This document shows, in pieces, positions 26,641-36,835 of a stretch of 64,000 bases of DNA (position 1 is the first letter of the stretch; each line of letters begins with the position of its first letter). The stretch is from Marinobacter daepoensis DSM 16072 (GTDB lineage: Bacteria; Pseudomonadota; Gammaproteobacteria; Pseudomonadales; Oleiphilaceae). The stretch lies in assembly GCF_000421165.1 (NCBI RefSeq), contig NZ_ATWI01000015.1:55507-119506 (forward strand), read 5' to 3'. A program made the position numbers and the translations under genes. The notes beneath the pieces were generated by a model. The model had not been told where the DNA came from, did no database searches, and saw only the letters and a list, made by a program, of their open reading frames with translations.

Positions 26641-27807
26641 ATGAAATCACAGTACTCAGAGCTCAATTTCGGCCTCGGTGAAACCCTGGACATGCTCCGG
26701 GAACAAGTGAACAACTTCGCCGCCACCGAAATTGCCCCCCGGGCGGAGGAAATCGACAAAAACAACGAATTCCCCATGGACCTGTGGCGCAAACTGGGGG
26801 ACATGGGCCTGCTGGGCATCACCGTCAGCGAAGAGTACGGCGGTTCAGACATGGGCTACGTGGCCCACGTGATCGCCATGGAGGAAATCAGCCGTGCCTC
26901 GGCCTCCGTAGGCCTTTCCTACGGTGCCCACTCCAACCTGTGCGTGAACCAGATTCACCGCAACGGCACCGAAGAACAAAAACAGAAATACCTGCCCAAA
27001 CTCGTCACGGGTGAACACATCGGCGCGCTGGCCATGTCTGAGCCCAACGCCGGCTCCGACGTGATCTCCATGAAACTCCACGCCCGCGACGAAGGCGACC
27101 ACTACGTCCTCAACGGCAACAAAATGTGGATCACCAACGGCCCGGACGCACACACCTACGTCATCTACGCCAAAACCGACCCCAAGGGCGGCTCAAAAGG
27201 CGTCACAGCCTTCATCGTAGAGCGCGACTACCCGGGCTTCAGCCGCCACCAGAAACTCGACAAACTCGGCATGCGCGGCTCCAACACCTGTGAGCTGGTG
27301 TTCCAGGACTGCAAGGTTCCCAAAGAAAACATCCTGGGCGGTGTCGGTAACGGCGCCAAAGTCCTCATGAGCGGCCTCGACTACGAACGCCTCGTCCTCT
27401 CCGGCGGCCCTCTGGGCATCATGCAGGCCGCCATGGACGTGGTCGTCCCCTACATCCGTGAGCGCAAACAGTTCGGCCAGGCCATCGGTGAATTCGAACT
27501 GGTCCAGGGCAAAGTGGCCGACATGTACACCTGGATGAACACCGCCAAATCCTACGTCTACATGGTGGCGCAATCCGCCGACCGCGGTGAAACCACCCGC
27601 AAAGACGCCGCCGGCGCCATCCTCTACTCCGCCGAAATGGCCACCAAACTGGCCCTGGACGCCATCCAGCTACTCGGCGGCAACGGCTACATCAACGAAT
27701 ACCCGACCGGCCGCCTGCTGCGGGACGCGAAACTCTACGAAATCGGCGCTGGAACGTCTGAAATCCGACGGATGCTGATCGGCCGCGAGCTGTTCCTGAA
27801 CAAGTAA
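26641..27807 (+). CDS. liuA: Isovaleryl-CoA dehydrogenase LiuA
   Basis: This 388-residue acyl-CoA dehydrogenase oxidises isovaleryl-CoA to 3-methylcrotonyl-CoA. The catalytic Glu of isovaleryl enzymes lies in a mid-protein helix, seen here as [16 protein letters not shown]. At the usual C-terminal site the sequence is [16 protein letters not shown]. The N-terminal stretch ([20 protein letters not shown]) also matches this class. It starts the liuABCDE series, but a 175-base gap with a large hairpin separates it from liuB. Confidence 0.95.
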   Translation: MKSQYSELNFGLGETLDMLREQVNNFAATEIAPRAEEIDKNNEFPMDLWRKLGDMGLLGITVSEEYGGSDMGYVAHVIAMEEISRASASVGLSYGAHSNLCVNQIHRNGTEEQKQKYLPKLVTGEHIGALAMSEPNAGSDVISMKLHARDEGDHYVLNGNKMWITNGPDAHTYVIYAKTDPKGGSKGVTAFIVERDYPGFSRHQKLDKLGMRGSNTCELVFQDCKVPKENILGGVGNGAKVLMSGLDYERLVLSGGPLGIMQAAMDVVVPYIRERKQFGQAIGEFELVQGKVADMYTWMNTAKSYVYMVAQSADRGETTRKDAAGAILYSAEMATKLALDAIQLLGGNGYINEYPTGRLLRDAKLYEIGAGTSEIRRMLIGRELFLNK

Positions 27808-27848
27808 GCCTCTGCAGCGAATCCACTGACAAGGTTGGACGAGGGGCT

Positions 27849-27946
27849 GGTGGGGTGTTCTTTCCGGGAGTGTCTGTGGCCATGGATGGCCACAGTCAAG
27901 CGCACAGGGATGTGCTCGTAGCGTCTCCCAGAAAGAACACCCCGCC
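27849..27946. repeat. Long two-tier palindrome between liuA and liuB
   Basis: An outer stem of about 22 bases (27849-27870 with 27925-27946, two or three mismatches) encloses an inner perfect stem TGTGGCCA / TGGCCACA and a short third arm (GCACAGGGATGTGC). The structure has no T run. It resembles intergenic REP-like palindromes and could stabilise the liuA transcript 3' end or change the liuA:liuB ratio. Confidence 0.8.
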
Positions 27947-27982
27947 AGACCCGGACGCCCCCAAACCGAGGGATACGAACCA

Positions 27983-29590
27983 ATGACCGTGCTCCAAAGC
28001 AAAATCAACCCAAGGTCCGACGAATTCCAGGCCAACCATCAGGCCATGCAACAAGCCGTCGCCGACCTCCGGGAAAAAGTCGAAAAGATCCATCAGGGCG
28101 GCGGCCCTGACTACCAGAAGCGCCACACCGACCGAGGCAAACTGCTGCCGCGCGAGCGCATCAACACCCTCATCGACGAAGGCTCCCCCTTCCTCGAAAT
28201 CGGCCAGTTCGCCGCCTACAACGTGTATAAAGAAGCAGTCCCCGCCGCAGGCGCCATCGCCGGCATCGGCCGCGTCTCCGGCACGGAATGCATGATCATC
28301 GCCAACGACGCCACCGTGAAAGGCGGCACCTACTTCCCCCTGACCGTGAAAAAGCACCTGCGGGCCCAGGAGATCGCCATGGCCAACCGCCTGCCATGCA
28401 TCTACCTGGTGGATTCCGGGGGCGCCAACCTGCCCCAACAGGATGAAGTCTTCCCGGACCGAGATCATTTCGGACGCATCTTCTACAACCAGGCCCGCAT
28501 GTCCGCCGACGACATCCCACAGATTGCCGTCGTCATGGGCCTGTGTACCGCCGGGGGCGCCTACGTTCCCGCCATGGCCGACGAATCCATCATCGTCCGC
28601 AACCAGGGCACCATCTTCCTGGCCGGCCCGCCGCTGGTAAAAGCCGCCACCGGTGAAGTGGTCAGCGCCGAAGACCTGGGGGGTGCCGACGTGCACTGCA
28701 AAACCTCCGGGGTAGCCGACCACTACGCCGAGAACGACGCTCACGCGCTCGAAATCGCCCGCCGCTGCGTAGCCAACCTCAACCGCCGAAAACCCGTACC
28801 GGTGGAGGTCCAGAAACCCCGGGCTCCGCTGTACGATCAGGAAGAAATCTACGGCATTGTCGGCACCGACCTACGCAAGCAATTTGACGCCCGCGACGTC
28901 ATCGCCCGCATAGTCGACGGCTCCGAATTCGACGAATTCAAGCGTTACTACGGCGCCACCCTGGTGACCGGGTTCGCCCACATTCACGGCTACCCGGTTG
29001 GCATCATTGCCAACAACGGCATCCTGTTCAGCGAATCCGCCCAGAAAGGCGCGCACTTCATTGAACTGTGCTGCCAGCGCAACATCCCGCTGCTCTTCCT
29101 GCAGAACATCACCGGCTTCATGGTCGGCCAGAAGTACGAAGCCGAAGGCATCGCAAAACACGGCGCCAAAATGGTGATGGCCGTGGCCTGCGCCAACGTG
29201 CCCAAGATTACCGTGCTGATTGGCGGTAGCTACGGCGCCGGCAACTACGGCATGTGTGGCCGCGCCTACAGCCCCGACTTCCTGTGGATGTGGCCCAACG
29301 CCCGCATCTCCGTGATGGGCGGCGAACAGGCCGCCGGCGTACTGGCTCAGGTACGCCGCGAAGGTCTGGAACGCAAAGGCCAGAGCTGGAGTGCCGAGGA
29401 AGAAGCCGAGTTCAAAAAGCCCATTACTGAGACCTACGAACATCAGGGCCACCCTTACTACGCCAGCGCCCGCCTGTGGGATGACGGCGTGATCGACCCG
29501 GCCCAGACCCGGGAAGTGGTTGCCCTGAGCCTGTCTGCCACCCTCAACCGACCCGCCAGGCCAACGCGCTTCGGCGTGTTCCGCATGTAA
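27983..29590 (+). CDS. liuB: Methylcrotonyl-CoA carboxylase beta subunit LiuB
   Basis: This 535-residue carboxyltransferase subunit of biotin-dependent 3-methylcrotonyl-CoA carboxylase has two crotonase-like halves, with the acyl-CoA-binding oxyanion regions [20 protein letters not shown] (about 110) and [16 protein letters not shown] (about 415). The sequence continues [18 protein letters not shown], typical of MCC and PCC beta chains. It moves CO2 from carboxybiotin on LiuD to 3-methylcrotonyl-CoA, giving 3-methylglutaconyl-CoA. It is followed after 12 bases by liuC. Confidence 0.95.
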   Translation: MTVLQSKINPRSDEFQANHQAMQQAVADLREKVEKIHQGGGPDYQKRHTDRGKLLPRERINTLIDEGSPFLEIGQFAAYNVYKEAVPAAGAIAGIGRVSGTECMIIANDATVKGGTYFPLTVKKHLRAQEIAMANRLPCIYLVDSGGANLPQQDEVFPDRDHFGRIFYNQARMSADDIPQIAVVMGLCTAGGAYVPAMADESIIVRNQGTIFLAGPPLVKAATGEVVSAEDLGGADVHCKTSGVADHYAENDAHALEIARRCVANLNRRKPVPVEVQKPRAPLYDQEEIYGIVGTDLRKQFDARDVIARIVDGSEFDEFKRYYGATLVTGFAHIHGYPVGIIANNGILFSESAQKGAHFIELCCQRNIPLLFLQNITGFMVGQKYEAEGIAKHGAKMVMAVACANVPKITVLIGGSYGAGNYGMCGRAYSPDFLWMWPNARISVMGGEQAAGVLAQVRREGLERKGQSWSAEEEAEFKKPITETYEHQGHPYYASARLWDDGVIDPAQTREVVALSLSATLNRPARPTRFGVFRM

Positions 29591-29602
29591 AGGAGCGCAG
29601 CC

Positions 29603-30409
29603 ATGACACAGCAACACTCGGCCGTTCTGCTGCACCAACGAGACACTGGCGTCTCGGAAATCGTGCTGAACCGCCCCGATAAACGCAACGCCTTCGACGA
29701 CGTCGTTATCCAGCAGCTCATACAGGCCCTGGAACACGTGGACCGGGACGAGCAAACGCAGATCGTCATCCTCCGCTCAGAGGGCAAGCACTTTTCCGCC
29801 GGTGCCGACCTGGGCTGGATGCGCCGTATGGCGGACAACACCCGCCAGGAAAACCTGGACGACTCCCGGGAGCTGGCCCGGCTGATGAACACCCTGAACC
29901 ACCTGTCCAAACCCGTGATTGGCCTGGTGCAGGGAGCTGCCTTCGGCGGTGCGGTCGGCCTCGCCGCCTGCTGCGACATCGTGCTGGCCACCGAGAAAGC
30001 CAGTTTTTGCCTGAGTGAAGTGAAGCTCGGCCTGATTCCAGCCGTGATCAGCCCCTACGTGGTTCGCGCCATTGGTGAACGCCAGGCAAGACGCTACTTC
30101 CTGACGGCCGAACTCTTCAGCGCGCAGGAGGCTCAGCACTATGGGCTGGTTCATATCGTCTGCGAAGACGAACAAGCCATGCACCGGCGTTGCGACGAAC
30201 TGCTGCTGCAACTCGCGCTAAACGGGCCCGAAGCCATGAAAGCAGCGAAAGATCTGGTCTTTGCCGTCAGCCAAAAAAACATCACCACCGAGGTGATTGA
30301 CGATACCGCTCAGCGCATCGCCGATATTCGCGTAGGCGAGGAAGGCCAGGAAGGGCTCAGCGCTTTCCTGAACAAACGAAAGGCCAGTTGGATTCCGGAG
30401 ACACAATAA
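29603..30409 (+). CDS. liuC: Methylglutaconyl-CoA hydratase LiuC
   Basis: This 268-residue enoyl-CoA hydratase/isomerase-fold protein has FSAGADLGWMRRM and GGAVGLAACCDIVLATEKASFCLSEVKLGLIPAVISPYV (about 110-150), with the catalytic Glu position in SEVKLGLIP. It hydrates 3-methylglutaconyl-CoA to HMG-CoA, the step between LiuBD and LiuE. The start has a strong AAAGGAGCG ribosome site. Its TAA stop overlaps the liuD ATG by one base (TAATG). Confidence 0.93.
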   Translation: MTQQHSAVLLHQRDTGVSEIVLNRPDKRNAFDDVVIQQLIQALEHVDRDEQTQIVILRSEGKHFSAGADLGWMRRMADNTRQENLDDSRELARLMNTLNHLSKPVIGLVQGAAFGGAVGLAACCDIVLATEKASFCLSEVKLGLIPAVISPYVVRAIGERQARRYFLTAELFSAQEAQHYGLVHIVCEDEQAMHRRCDELLLQLALNGPEAMKAAKDLVFAVSQKNITTEVIDDTAQRIADIRVGEEGQEGLSAFLNKRKASWIPETQ

Positions 30410-32397
30410 TGTTTAACAAGATCCTGATAGCCAACCGGGGCGAAATCGCCTGCCGGATCATCCAGACGGCCCATCGAATGGGCATCCGCTGCGTGGCGGT
30501 CTATTCCGAAGCCGACGCCAACGCCCGGCACGTGGCCATGGCCGATGAGGCCTTCTACATCGGCCCCGCCCCCAGCTCCGAGAGCTACCTGCGGGCCGAC
30601 AAGATTATCGAGATTGCCAAAGAAAGCGGCGCCCAGGCCATCCATCCGGGCTACGGCTTCCTGTCTGAAAACACCGACTTTGCCGAAGCCTGCGAGGCCA
30701 ACGGCATTGTCTTTATCGGCCCGCCCTCGTCGGCCATTGCCGCCATGGGCTCCAAGTCCGCCGCAAAGGCCATCATGGAAGACGCCGGTGTCCCCCTGGT
30801 GCCCGGCTACCACGGTAAAGACCAGTCACCGGACCTGCTGCGCGCGGAAGCCGAAAAATGCGGTTTCCCGCTGCTGCTGAAAGCCGTTGCCGGTGGTGGC
30901 GGTAAAGGTATGCGTGTGGTCGAGAACATGGCCGAATTTGACGACGCCCTGGCCGCCGCCCAGCGCGAGGCGAAAAACGCGTTCGGCAACCCCGACATGC
31001 TGATCGAGCGCTACCTGACCCAGCCACGCCATGTGGAAATTCAGGTGTTCTGCGATCAGTCCGGCAATGGCATCTATCTGGCCGAGCGCGACTGTTCCGT
31101 GCAACGCCGACACCAGAAAGTGCTGGAAGAAGCACCCGCCCCCGGACTCAGCGAAGACACCCGTAAAGCCATGGGCGAAGCCGCTGTGCGGGCGGCCCAG
31201 GCCATCAACTACGTGGGCGCCGGCACCGTCGAGTTTCTGTACGACGTGGACGGTTCGTTCTTCTTCATGGAAATGAACACCCGCCTGCAGGTAGAGCACC
31301 CGGTCACCGAAATGGTCACCGGCCAGGATCTGGTGGAATGGCAACTGAAAGTGGCCTGGGGCGAGCCCCTGCCGCTGACTCAGGATCAGGTAAAGACCCG
31401 AGGCCACGCTATCGAAGCACGTATCTACGCTGAAGATCCGGATCAGGACTTTCTGCCAGCCACCGGCACCCTGCGTTACCTGAGCACTCCGGATGAATCC
31501 GCCCACGTTCGGGTAGACACCGGCGTGACCGAAGGCGATGAGATCAGCATCCACTACGACCCGATGATCGCCAAACTGATTGTCTGGGACGACACCCGGG
31601 AACAGGCGGTCAACCGCATGGTTCAGGCCCTGGAGCACTACCGCATTGCCGGGCTGAAAACCAACATCCGGTTCCTGCACGCGGCGGTGGATGCGCAGCC
31701 ATTTCGTGAAGCCGAACTGACCACCAACTTCATTGCCTCCCACCACAACCTGTTGTTCCCGAAATCCAGACTGGATCTGGACAAGGCGTTGGTGCTTGCG
31801 GCCGGTTTTATCCTCGAACAACGGAAATCGGCGGAACCGGTTACCGCCGATCCCTGGTCGCCGTTCGGCCGCAAGAACAGCTGGCGCATGAACTCCGAAT
31901 ACGCCCAGCCCCTCACGCTACAGGTGGGCGACGGCCAGCATGAACTCAAAATCCTGGAGCGGGATGACCGGTATCAGGTATTCGTGGGCGGCAGCGTGTA
32001 CCACCTGAACGCCAAACTCAATGACGATTACCTGCAGGCCGTGATCAATGGCCACCGACTGAGCGTGCACGGCAACCTTCACAACGAGGAACTGGTGCTC
32101 TTCTACGAGGGCGACACTTTCAAGTGCACCGTGTACCGGGAAACCTACGGGTTTGAGGAAATGGCCAGCGAAGGCAGCCTGGCGGCGCCCATGAACGGCT
32201 CAGTGGTGGCGATTCAGGCCAAGGTGGGCGACACGGTAACGGCCGGGCAGACGCTGGTGATTATGGAAGCCATGAAAATGGAACACGCCATCAAGGCACC
32301 CGCCGATGGTGTGGTTTCAGAGATTTTCTACGCCGAAGGAGACCAGGTCGCCGAGGGTGCGGAACTCATCGCCATCGACACCGGGGAGGCAGAATAA
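30409..32397 (+). CDS. liuD: Methylcrotonyl-CoA carboxylase alpha (biotin) subunit LiuD
   Basis: This 662-residue protein has biotin carboxylase domains ([14 protein letters not shown] at the N-terminus, ATP-grasp loop [14 protein letters not shown] near residue 165, and [14 protein letters not shown] near 290), a linker domain and a C-terminal biotinyl domain with the biotin Lys in [13 protein letters not shown]. Biotin carboxylation here supplies LiuB. ATG 30409 is supported by homology and by the TAATG coupling with liuC. Its stop overlaps liuE in the same way. Confidence 0.95.
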   Translation: MFNKILIANRGEIACRIIQTAHRMGIRCVAVYSEADANARHVAMADEAFYIGPAPSSESYLRADKIIEIAKESGAQAIHPGYGFLSENTDFAEACEANGIVFIGPPSSAIAAMGSKSAAKAIMEDAGVPLVPGYHGKDQSPDLLRAEAEKCGFPLLLKAVAGGGGKGMRVVENMAEFDDALAAAQREAKNAFGNPDMLIERYLTQPRHVEIQVFCDQSGNGIYLAERDCSVQRRHQKVLEEAPAPGLSEDTRKAMGEAAVRAAQAINYVGAGTVEFLYDVDGSFFFMEMNTRLQVEHPVTEMVTGQDLVEWQLKVAWGEPLPLTQDQVKTRGHAIEARIYAEDPDQDFLPATGTLRYLSTPDESAHVRVDTGVTEGDEISIHYDPMIAKLIVWDDTREQAVNRMVQALEHYRIAGLKTNIRFLHAAVDAQPFREAELTTNFIASHHNLLFPKSRLDLDKALVLAAGFILEQRKSAEPVTADPWSPFGRKNSWRMNSEYAQPLTLQVGDGQHELKILERDDRYQVFVGGSVYHLNAKLNDDYLQAVINGHRLSVHGNLHNEELVLFYEGDTFKCTVYRETYGFEEMASEGSLAAPMNGSVVAIQAKVGDTVTAGQTLVIMEAMKMEHAIKAPADGVVSEIFYAEGDQVAEGAELIAIDTGEAE

Positions 32398-33305
32398 TGG
32401 CCTTTCCCAAGCAGGTTCGGTTGGTGGAAATGAGCCCGAGGGACGGGCTCCAGAACGAACCCGGCGATGTTATTGCCACTGAGATCAAAACCGGCCTGAT
32501 CGACCGGTTGGCCGATTGCGGGCTCAGCCACATTGAGGCCGCCAGCTTCGTGTCACCAAAATGGGTGCCGCAAATGGGCGACGCAACCGATGTGATGGCC
32601 GGCATCACCCGCAAGCCCGGCGTTCGTTACTCCGCTCTAACCCCTAACCTGAAAGGGTTCGAGGGCGCCCTGGCCGCCGGGGCCGACGAAGTGGCGGTGT
32701 TCGGCGCAGCATCGGAGTCTTTCACCAGAAAGAACATCAACTGCACGATTGCCGAAAGCCTGGAACGCTTTGCACCGGTGGTCGAGGAAGCCCGCAAACA
32801 CGGCATCCCCGTGCGAGGTTACGTCTCCACCGTGATGGGTTGCCCCTATGAGGGCGATATCGAACCGGCACAGGTCGCCTACGTGGCCAAGGCTTTGTAC
32901 GACATGGGCTGCCATGAAATCTCCCTGGGCGACACCATCGGCGTGGGCACGCCCCTGAAAGCCAGGCGCATGCTGGAAGCCGTGGCCGCCCATGTGCCCA
33001 TGGACAAGCTGGCGGCGCATTTTCACGACACCTATGGCCAGGCCCTGGCGAATCTGTACGCGGTGCTGGAAGAAGGCATCGGCGTGATTGACGCCTCGGT
33101 AGCCGGCCTTGGAGGTTGCCCTTACGCCAAAGGCGCCTCCGGCAACGTGGCCACCGAAGACGTGCTATACCTGCTAAACGGCCTGGGCATCGATACCGGC
33201 GTGGATCTGAACAAACTGGTGGCAACCGGCGAATGGATCTGCGCGCAACTGAAACGTCATAACGGCTCTAAAGTGGGCCAGGCACTCGGGGGCCTGTGCC
33301 AGTAA
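32397..33305 (+). CDS. liuE: Hydroxymethylglutaryl-CoA lyase LiuE
   Basis: This 302-residue TIM-barrel lyase splits HMG-CoA into acetyl-CoA and acetoacetate. It shows the catalytic [12 protein letters not shown] motif, the [10 protein letters not shown] metal-binding His pair and the signature [20 protein letters not shown] with the active-site Cys. It finishes leucine catabolism; acetoacetate can then be activated and cleaved by a thiolase such as that at 19.8 kb. Its start overlaps the liuD stop (TAATG). Confidence 0.95.
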   Translation: MAFPKQVRLVEMSPRDGLQNEPGDVIATEIKTGLIDRLADCGLSHIEAASFVSPKWVPQMGDATDVMAGITRKPGVRYSALTPNLKGFEGALAAGADEVAVFGAASESFTRKNINCTIAESLERFAPVVEEARKHGIPVRGYVSTVMGCPYEGDIEPAQVAYVAKALYDMGCHEISLGDTIGVGTPLKARRMLEAVAAHVPMDKLAAHFHDTYGQALANLYAVLEEGIGVIDASVAGLGGCPYAKGASGNVATEDVLYLLNGLGIDTGVDLNKLVATGEWICAQLKRHNGSKVGQALGGLCQ

Positions 33306-33345
33306 CTTTCCAGCCCTCAACTACAAAAACAATGGAGGCAGAGAC

Positions 33346-35034
33346 ATGAGCAAGACTCTCCCAAGTTACACCAGTGGTATCGCAGAAAAGCCACTGCGGG
33401 GCATGACCATCGGCGATATGCTGGACCGCACCGCCCAACAGTTTCCCGACAACGAGGCTCTGGTGTGCCTGCACCAGGACATTCGCTGGACTTACCAAGA
33501 GTTCGTCGACAAAGTGAACGAGGCGGCCCGGGCCTTCATGGCTATTGGCGTCAAACGCGGTGACCGCGTGGGCATCTGGTCACCCAACCGCTACGAATGG
33601 ACCGTCACTCAGTTCGCCACCGCAAAGGTGGGCGCCATTCTGGTGAATATCAACCCGGCCTATGGCGTGCATGAACTGAATTACGCCATGAACCTCGCCG
33701 GCATCAGTGTGCTGGTTACCGCCGACAGCTTCAAAACCTCCAACTACCGGGACATGATTTACGAGCTGGCTCCGGAATTGAAGCGCAGTGCCCCGGGTAA
33801 ACTCAAAGTCGACAACGCGCCCGATCTTCGGGCGGTCATCAACCTCCACCCTGACAAACACGACGGCATGTGGACCTGGCAGGATTTCCTCGGCTTTGCC
33901 AGCGACGTATCAGAAGCCGAACTCGCCAGGCGCCAGGATGAGCTGCAGTTCGACGACCCCATCAATATCCAGTTTACCTCCGGTACCACCGGCAACCCGA
34001 AAGGCGCCACCCTCACCCACCACAACATCCTGAACAACGGGTATTTTGTTGGTGAAAGCCAGCGCCTGACCGAGAACGACCGGCTGGTGATTCCGGTGCC
34101 GCTGTACCACTGCTTTGGCATGGTAATGGGCAACCTCGGCTGCATCACCCATGGCACCGCCATGATTTACCCGAGTGAGGGCTTTGATCCAAAGACCGTA
34201 CTTCAGGCGGTCCACCAGGAAAAAGCCACGGCCTTGTACGGTGTGCCTACCATGTTCATCGCCGAACTGGCCGACCCGGAGTTTGACAGCTACGACCTCT
34301 CCACCCTGCGCACCGGCATCATGGCGGGCTCCATCTGCCCGGCCGAAGTCATGAAGAAGGTCAACGGAAAAATGCACATGAAGGAAGTGCAGATTGCCTA
34401 CGGCATGACCGAAACCAGCCCGGTTTCCACCCAAACCAGTTCCCTCGACCCATTCGAAAAGCAGGTCACCACGGTGGGTCGCACCCAGCCGCATCTGGAA
34501 ACCAAGATTGTCGACCCGGGCACCGGAAACGTGATGCCACGAGGTGAGATTGGCGAACTGTGTACCCGTGGCTACAGCGTGATGCTGAAGTACTGGAACA
34601 ACGAGGAAAAAACCCGCGAAGCCATCGACGATGCAGGCTGGATGCACACCGGCGACCTGGCGACCATGGACGAGGATGGTTACATCCAGATTGTCGGCCG
34701 AATCAAGGACATGGTAATCCGGGGTGGAGAGAACATTTACCCGAAAGAGATTGAAGAGTTCCTCTATACCCACCCCGCCATCGAAGAGGTGCAGGTAACC
34801 GGCATTCCGGACGAAAAATACGGTGAAGAGCTGATTGCCTGGGTGAAACTTCGCCCCGATGCAGACCCGGTAACCGCAGAGGACCTGCAGGTCTTCTGCA
34901 AGGGCAAGATTGCCCACTTCAAGATTCCCAGAAACTACAAATTCGTGGATGCCTTCCCCATGACCGTGACCGGGAAAATCCAGAAGTTCAAAATGCGGGA
35001 GATCTCGATAGAAGAAATGGGCCTGAAAAACTGA
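33346..35034 (+). CDS. AMP-binding acyl-CoA synthetase at the end of the liu operon
   Basis: This 562-residue ANL enzyme has the P-loop [18 protein letters not shown], the [11 protein letters not shown] adenylate motif, the hinge in [23 protein letters not shown] (near 430-450) and the catalytic Lys in [11 protein letters not shown]. It is 40 bases after liuE with a GGAGG ribosome site. In other gammaproteobacteria an AMP-binding enzyme also follows liuE and may activate acetoacetate, isovalerate or medium-chain acids; I cannot separate these from sequence. A terminator follows. Confidence 0.9.
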   Translation: MSKTLPSYTSGIAEKPLRGMTIGDMLDRTAQQFPDNEALVCLHQDIRWTYQEFVDKVNEAARAFMAIGVKRGDRVGIWSPNRYEWTVTQFATAKVGAILVNINPAYGVHELNYAMNLAGISVLVTADSFKTSNYRDMIYELAPELKRSAPGKLKVDNAPDLRAVINLHPDKHDGMWTWQDFLGFASDVSEAELARRQDELQFDDPINIQFTSGTTGNPKGATLTHHNILNNGYFVGESQRLTENDRLVIPVPLYHCFGMVMGNLGCITHGTAMIYPSEGFDPKTVLQAVHQEKATALYGVPTMFIAELADPEFDSYDLSTLRTGIMAGSICPAEVMKKVNGKMHMKEVQIAYGMTETSPVSTQTSSLDPFEKQVTTVGRTQPHLETKIVDPGTGNVMPRGEIGELCTRGYSVMLKYWNNEEKTREAIDDAGWMHTGDLATMDEDGYIQIVGRIKDMVIRGGENIYPKEIEEFLYTHPAIEEVQVTGIPDEKYGEELIAWVKLRPDADPVTAEDLQVFCKGKIAHFKIPRNYKFVDAFPMTVTGKIQKFKMREISIEEMGLKN

Positions 35035-35061
35035 CCCGGCCAGCCATAGCATGACCATAGA

Positions 35062-35086
35062 AACCCGGCTTACGCCGGGTTTTTTC
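35062..35086 (+). terminator. Rho-independent terminator of the liu operon
   Basis: AACCCGGC-TTAC-GCCGGGTT followed by a T run, 27 bases after the synthetase stop. It ends the liu operon and separates it from the HAD gene. Confidence 0.9.
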
Positions 35087-35156
35087 ATTCACCAACCAGC
35101 ACCCAGCTCCGGCCAATACCTTTCGTCATACAACCGTAACACCCTTGCCCCACAAT

Positions 35157-35169
35157 CTGGTCTATACCA
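35157..35169. promoter_or_regulatory. HutC-type operator before the HAD phosphatase (putative PhnR site)
   Basis: CTGGTCTATACCA contains TGGTCTATACCA and fits the GTMTAKAC core of HutC-subfamily GntR regulators. It directly precedes the AAGGAGTG ribosome site of the gene at 35182. Two related copies lie at 40829 and 44181. Confidence 0.72.
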
Positions 35170-35181
35170 AAGGAGTGTAAC

Positions 35182-35844
35182 ATGCTTGCAGTATTTGACC
35201 TGGATGAAACCCTGATTCATGGCGATAGTTCTCACCTGTTCACCGCGTTTCTGCGACAGGAAGCTATCGATACAGACCCCGAGGCAATGGAGCAGGATCG
35301 GGCTTTTCTGTCCGATTATCAGGCCGGAAAACTGGACCTTCAGGCCTATATGGAGTTCAGCCTGGCGCCATTGCGCGGCTGGCAAAGGGAGCGGCTTGAT
35401 GCGCTCGTCGGTAAGTTCGTGAATGACATCATCGCCCCAAGGGTGCTTCCCACCGGCAAAGAGCGTGTTGCGTGGCATAGAGCCCAGGGCCACCGCTTGC
35501 TGATTATTTCCGCCACAGGCGAACACCTCGTCGCCCCCATTGCGCGCTATCTGGGCCTTGAAGACGGGATTGGCGTTCAGGTGGAATGGCAGAATAACAG
35601 CCTCACAGGCCGTATCGGCGCCCGCCGTCCGTTTCGGGAGGGTAAGATCAGCGCCCTTGATGAATGGCTGGAGGCCCAGGCTTTTCAACCGGAAAAAACC
35701 TGGTTCTACTCGGACTCACACAACGACCTGCCGCTGTTGAACACAGTGGACTACCCCGTTGCCATCAACCCGGATGCGCGCCTTCACGAGCACGCTCAAC
35801 ACCACGGCTGGCGTATTCTTAACGACGCGCTCCGGCCATCATGA
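35182..35844 (+). CDS. HAD-superfamily phosphatase (HAD-IB, SerB-like)
   Basis: This 220-residue HAD hydrolase has motif I FDLDETLIHGDSSHL, motif II IISATGE, motif III Lys in FREGKISAL, and motif IV FYSDSHNDLPLL. It resembles the PSPase/HAD-IB group, whose members act on phosphoserine, phosphocholine or similar phosphomonoesters. A PhnR-like operator overlaps its promoter region, so it may act in phosphonate or aminophosphonate use, for example on phosphoethanolamine-like compounds; that is inference. A terminator isolates it from the upstream liu operon. Confidence 0.88.
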   Translation: MLAVFDLDETLIHGDSSHLFTAFLRQEAIDTDPEAMEQDRAFLSDYQAGKLDLQAYMEFSLAPLRGWQRERLDALVGKFVNDIIAPRVLPTGKERVAWHRAQGHRLLIISATGEHLVAPIARYLGLEDGIGVQVEWQNNSLTGRIGARRPFREGKISALDEWLEAQAFQPEKTWFYSDSHNDLPLLNTVDYPVAINPDARLHEHAQHHGWRILNDALRPS

Positions 35845-35910
35845 CCCTCAGATTCCTGAACGCGGCGCGCGCCTGCATGGGGTCTGCCCCCTACAGGCGC
35901 CAACGGCCAC

Positions 35911-36816
35911 TCATCCCAGAACGACCAGCAGAAGCCCCACGAGGATCGTCAGAACACCCAGAATTTTCGGGGCATGGATTGTCTCACCCAGAAAGTACCA
36001 TCCCAGCGCCACGCTGATGGGAATGCTGATCTGGCGAAAAGCCACCACGTAACTGACGTCATCGGCGTAGGCCATGGCCCATACCACCAGCGCGTAGGTC
36101 CCCAGGATCAGCACGCCGGCCGCCATGGTGCTGCGCCACTTCGACACCAGCTCCCGCAGCAGTCTTCGTTCCGTCTTTTGCAACAGAAGACCAACGCTGA
36201 GCCACGCCAGGGCAGACCATGCCTGAAGAATAACGAACACCAGTGCCACCTCGGCATCCAGAGACTGCCCGGCGAGCAGGCCCCGCATCTGCGCCGTGGC
36301 GTTATCGTCCACGATCGAATAACCGGCGGTACTGGCGGCGGCCAGAAGCGCAAACAAAGTGGCAAGATTACGGTAATTGGCCAGCCGGAAATCCCGGAAT
36401 TTCTGCATTGGCAGGATTACGCAGCCGGCGACAATCAGAACAATGCCCGCAACCGCTGCGCCAGTGATGGCGTCTGCGGTTCCCAGAAACAGGGCACCCA
36501 CCAGTAAAATCAGCAAGGGCGATGAACGTGCCAGGGGGTACACCACCGACAGCTCACCATGACGATAAGCAGCAGCCAGACAGCTGAGGTAAGTCGCCTG
36601 GAAAAAGCCCGTCAAAACCACAAGCCACCAGACCCCGGAATCCAATTGGGACAAAAGCCGGTGCTGGTATACCAGCACCGGCACGGTCAGCAGTACCCCC
36701 CACAAGGTACTGTGCCAAAAGAAAGCCCCGCTGGGGCTCACTTTCTTGCCAAACAGGTTCCAGCCAGCGTGAGCCAAGGCTGAAACCAGTACGATCACAA
36801 TGGCAGCGGCGGTCAT
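35911..36816 (-). CDS. EamA family (DMT) transporter
   Basis: This 301-residue inner-membrane protein has ten predicted TM helices in two EamA repeats (VYPLARSSPLLILLVGALFLG in the first half; ISIPISVALGWYFLGE in the second). Members export or import amino acids, metabolites and nucleotide sugars. It starts 20 bases after the phn permease stop on the same strand, so it is probably the last gene of the AEP importer operon. Whether it handles AEP, its amine product or a by-product is unknown. Confidence 0.85.
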   Translation of the reverse strand: MTAAAIVIVLVSALAHAGWNLFGKKVSPSGAFFWHSTLWGVLLTVPVLVYQHRLLSQLDSGVWWLVVLTGFFQATYLSCLAAAYRHGELSVVYPLARSSPLLILLVGALFLGTADAITGAAVAGIVLIVAGCVILPMQKFRDFRLANYRNLATLFALLAAASTAGYSIVDDNATAQMRGLLAGQSLDAEVALVFVILQAWSALAWLSVGLLLQKTERRLLRELVSKWRSTMAAGVLILGTYALVVWAMAYADDVSYVVAFRQISIPISVALGWYFLGETIHAPKILGVLTILVGLLLVVLG

Positions 36817-36835
36817 AATGCGTCCGGCCGGCGGC

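Noticed and set aside
27896..28744. Long minus-strand ORF (282 codons) over liuB
   Set aside because: It is an antisense shadow of liuB in GC-rich coding DNA; composition is low-complexity Gly/Val/His.
31821..33026. Minus-strand ORFs over liuD and liuE
   Set aside because: Antisense shadows; the plus-strand genes have complete catalytic motifs.
36662..36679. TGGTATACCA palindrome as a fourth PhnR operator
   Set aside because: Spacing is two bases shorter than the TGGTMTAKACCA consensus and it lies in coding sequence.
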